Shown in pieces: positions 6,499-7,473 of a stretch of 7,473 nucleotides of DNA. Below the pieces are notes generated by a model that was not told the DNA's origin, did not search any database, and saw only the letters and a list, made by a program, of their open reading frames with translations. This stretch comes from CBFGTV01 sp965652145 (GTDB lineage: Bacteria; Bacillota; Clostridia; Peptostreptococcales; Natronincolaceae). The DNA lies in contig CBFGTV010000109.1 in NCBI GenBank assembly GCA_965652145.1, forward strand, positions 1 through 7,473. The letters are read 5' to 3'. Position 1 is the stretch's first letter. Each line of letters opens with the position of its first letter. Position numbers and translations under genes: made by a program.

Positions 6499-6570
6499 TG
6501 CTTTCCCCCCATTTTTCAATGGATATTTTAAAGCATATATTTCAAATCTAATTTGAGCAAAGCCTTCCTC

Positions 6571-6595
6571 AGAAAGACCTATAGGTGGACTTTCT
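6571..6595 (-). promoter_or_regulatory. Hairpin in the rodA 5' leader
   Basis: AGAAAG (6571-6576) and CTTTCT (6590-6595) enclose the 10-bp palindrome ACCTATAGGT and a 3-nt bulge, giving an ACC/GGT inner stem with a TATA loop. It lies about 75 nt upstream of the rodA start. No T-run follows, so it is not a terminator. A protein-binding site or mRNA stability element is possible. No clear rodA promoter was found nearby. Confidence 0.3.
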
Positions 6596-6660
6596 TGAAA
6601 TATATTATGGAAACTTTAACTTATCTTCATGTATAAAGGATATAATTTCTCATCCATTAC

Positions 6661-6757
6661 AAAAAAGCCTTCTTTTTTATAAAAGAAGTTATTTTAAGAC
6701 AGCTTTCTCGTAGCCTGTCTTTCAACCCAAATCCCCTGGTAAAATATGCTGAAAGAC
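6661..6757 (-). promoter_or_regulatory. Candidate attenuator or small RNA 3' end upstream of rodA
   Basis: On the minus strand, GTCTTTCAGC (6757-6748) can pair with GTTGAAAGAC (6726-6717) in a 10-bp stem with one G-U pair. The second arm overlaps AAGACAG (6721-6715), which can instead pair with CTGTCTT (6702-6696). Just after them lies the hairpin CTTCTTTT/AAAAGAAG (6688-6669), followed by a T-run (6666-6661), a terminator-like ending. Overlapping alternative stems plus a terminator is the layout of an attenuator or riboswitch, and rodA is the next gene. I recognise no known riboswitch class. A TATAAT at 6886-6881 on the same strand could start the transcript, but its -35 is poor. The rest of 6758-6896 holds nothing I can identify. 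Confidence 0.35.
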
Positions 6758-6896
6758 GCTGTAAAGGGTTCTTCCTAAGTACATAATAAGTTTACTCTAA
6801 ATTATTTCATTTTTCAACCTAAATTATGTTTAATCCAGTCTCTGTAATCTTAAAAAAATGATATAGTTTTTTGACAGCCCATTATACTGGCAAAAT

Positions 6897-6932
6897 AAAA
6901 GCGAAGCCTAATGGCCTCGCTTTTATTTTTTT
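6897..6932 (-). terminator. Bidirectional rho-independent terminator behind the spore protein gene
   Basis: AAAAGCGA (6897-6904) pairs with TCGCTTTT (6917-6924), continued by GCC/GGC after one mismatch, with a TAAT loop. T-rich sequence follows on both strands (TTTTATTTTG on the minus, TTTTATTTTTTT on the plus). It is about 20 bp past the stop codon of the minus-strand SASP gene. Confidence 0.8.
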
Positions 6933-6944
6933 AATGCTTGGATA

Positions 6945-7202
6945 TTATCTTCCACTCATAGTTCTTTCAGCATATTCTACTAATCTCTTAGTAATTGTTC
7001 CGCCAACATAACCATTTTGTCGAGAAGATAAGTTTCCTTTGTCGATTTGCTCGTAATTAGAGATTCCTAATTCATTAGCAATTTCAACCTTCATTTGGTT
7101 TAATGCTTGACGAGCTTCTGGAACCACGATAGTGTTTCTTCCAGTTCTGTTCACATCATTAGTTGTACCTGTTTGGCTAGTAACGTTAGGTGTTGTATTC
7201 AT
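6945..7202 (-). CDS. Alpha/beta-type small acid-soluble spore protein (SASP)
   Basis: The 85-residue protein would coat and protect DNA in the dormant forespore and supply amino acids at germination. After a Thr/Asn-rich head (1-22), the family core begins NTIVVPEARQALNQMKVEIA. The germination protease (GPR) recognition site is KVEIANELGI (38-47), with cleavage expected between E40 and I41. The DNA-binding second half contains NLSSRQNGYVGGTITKRLV (57-74), including the conserved GGxxTKRLV. The length is slightly above the usual 60-75 because of the head. ATG 7202 is supported by GGGAGG seven to eight bases upstream. It is a monocistronic unit with its own sigma-G-like promoter and terminator. 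Such genes are usually multicopy (sspA-D type), so no specific symbol is given. Confidence 0.96.
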   Translation of the reverse strand: MNTTPNVTSQTGTTNDVNRTGRNTIVVPEARQALNQMKVEIANELGISNYEQIDKGNLSSRQNGYVGGTITKRLVEYAERTMSGR

Positions 7203-7250
7203 TTATATTGCCTCCCTTCGAGATGTGTTTTTTAGTAGCGCTTGCTACAG

Positions 7251-7280
7251 TAGTATTATTTGTAGGAAATTCACTTTTAC
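7251..7280 (-). promoter_or_regulatory. Sigma-G-like promoter of the SASP gene
   Basis: On the minus strand, GTAAA (7280-7276) and AATACTA (7257-7251) are separated by 18 nt. This fits the forespore sigma-G pattern GHATR-n18-CATnMTA with one mismatch in each box. The start would fall near 7244, giving a leader of about 40 nt. Near its 5' end the leader contains the small hairpin GTAGC/GCTAC (7248-7244 with 7239-7235). Confidence 0.6.
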
Positions 7281-7430
7281 CCATTGTAAATTTTAACACC
7301 AGTTGAATTATTTAGAAATTTCCTCAAGATCCTTTACAAACCTCGATTTAAAGCCATTGATCATCATAACCCAATACTATTATTGTTCAATTGAATTTAA
7401 AAATTATAGCAATAAAAAAGACAGATTTTA

Positions 7431-7466
7431 AAATATAGGTCTCCCTTTAGCAGGAGTCTTATATTT
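7431..7466. terminator. Hairpin at the right edge, possible terminator
   Basis: AAATATAGGTCTCC (7431-7444) and GGAGTCTTATATTT (7453-7466) form a 14-bp stem with one mismatch and one G-U pair around an 8-nt loop. T-rich sequence follows on the minus strand (TTTT, then CTTTTTT some bases later), so it could end a minus-strand gene lying beyond the window. No gene was seen between 7281 and 7430. Confidence 0.4.
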
Positions 7467-7473
7467 AAAATAA

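Noticed and set aside
1..7473. CRISPR array or tRNA/rRNA genes
   Set aside because: No regularly spaced repeats, no tRNA-like T-arm sequence and no rRNA motif were found on reading either strand.

Overview
The window looks like chromosome of a low-GC, endospore-forming Firmicute, most likely an anaerobic Clostridia of the Alkaliphilus/Clostridium type. The support is an alpha/beta-type small acid-soluble spore protein behind a sigma-G-like promoter, strong AGGAGG ribosome binding sites, a GTG start, and AT-rich intergenic DNA. The genus is an inference; no rRNA or other marker is present.

Left part (1-1174): a LytTR-type DNA-binding regulator on the minus strand, with a receiver-like N-terminal half, a TATAAT box and an inverted repeat upstream. 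No histidine kinase or peptide gene lies beside it in the window.

Middle part (1175-3890): a graveyard of mobile DNA. A decayed IS630-family element (1175-2350, TA-flanked) has three in-frame stops and two frameshifts. It abuts the N-terminal half of an IS1182-like transposase relic on the minus strand (2354-3094). Upstream of that relic is about 550 bp of gene-less, hairpin-rich DNA. It ends at an ATG followed by MANIYLV, which may be the remains of a HEARO/omega-RNA plus IscB locus. Two hairpin terminators close this part.

Right part (3891-7473): ordinary chromosomal genes, all on the minus strand. In transcription order they are an alpha/beta SASP gene, rodA (SEDS peptidoglycan polymerase), a previously uncalled 30-codon leader ORF, and mgtE (gated Mg2+ channel).

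The most interesting observation is that leader ORF. It has a very strong ribosome binding site and begins MDPSPDTSQKR, resembling the Mg2+-sensing MgtL leader peptide of enterobacterial mgtA (MEPDPTPLPRR). Its codons 16-19 and 27-30 form two mutually exclusive hairpins, one of which masks the mgtE Shine-Dalgarno sequence. No long M-box-like leader fits before mgtE, so I propose that translation of the leader controls mgtE according to Mg2+. A second riboswitch-like arrangement, with overlapping alternative stems followed by a terminator-like hairpin, lies between the SASP gene and rodA.
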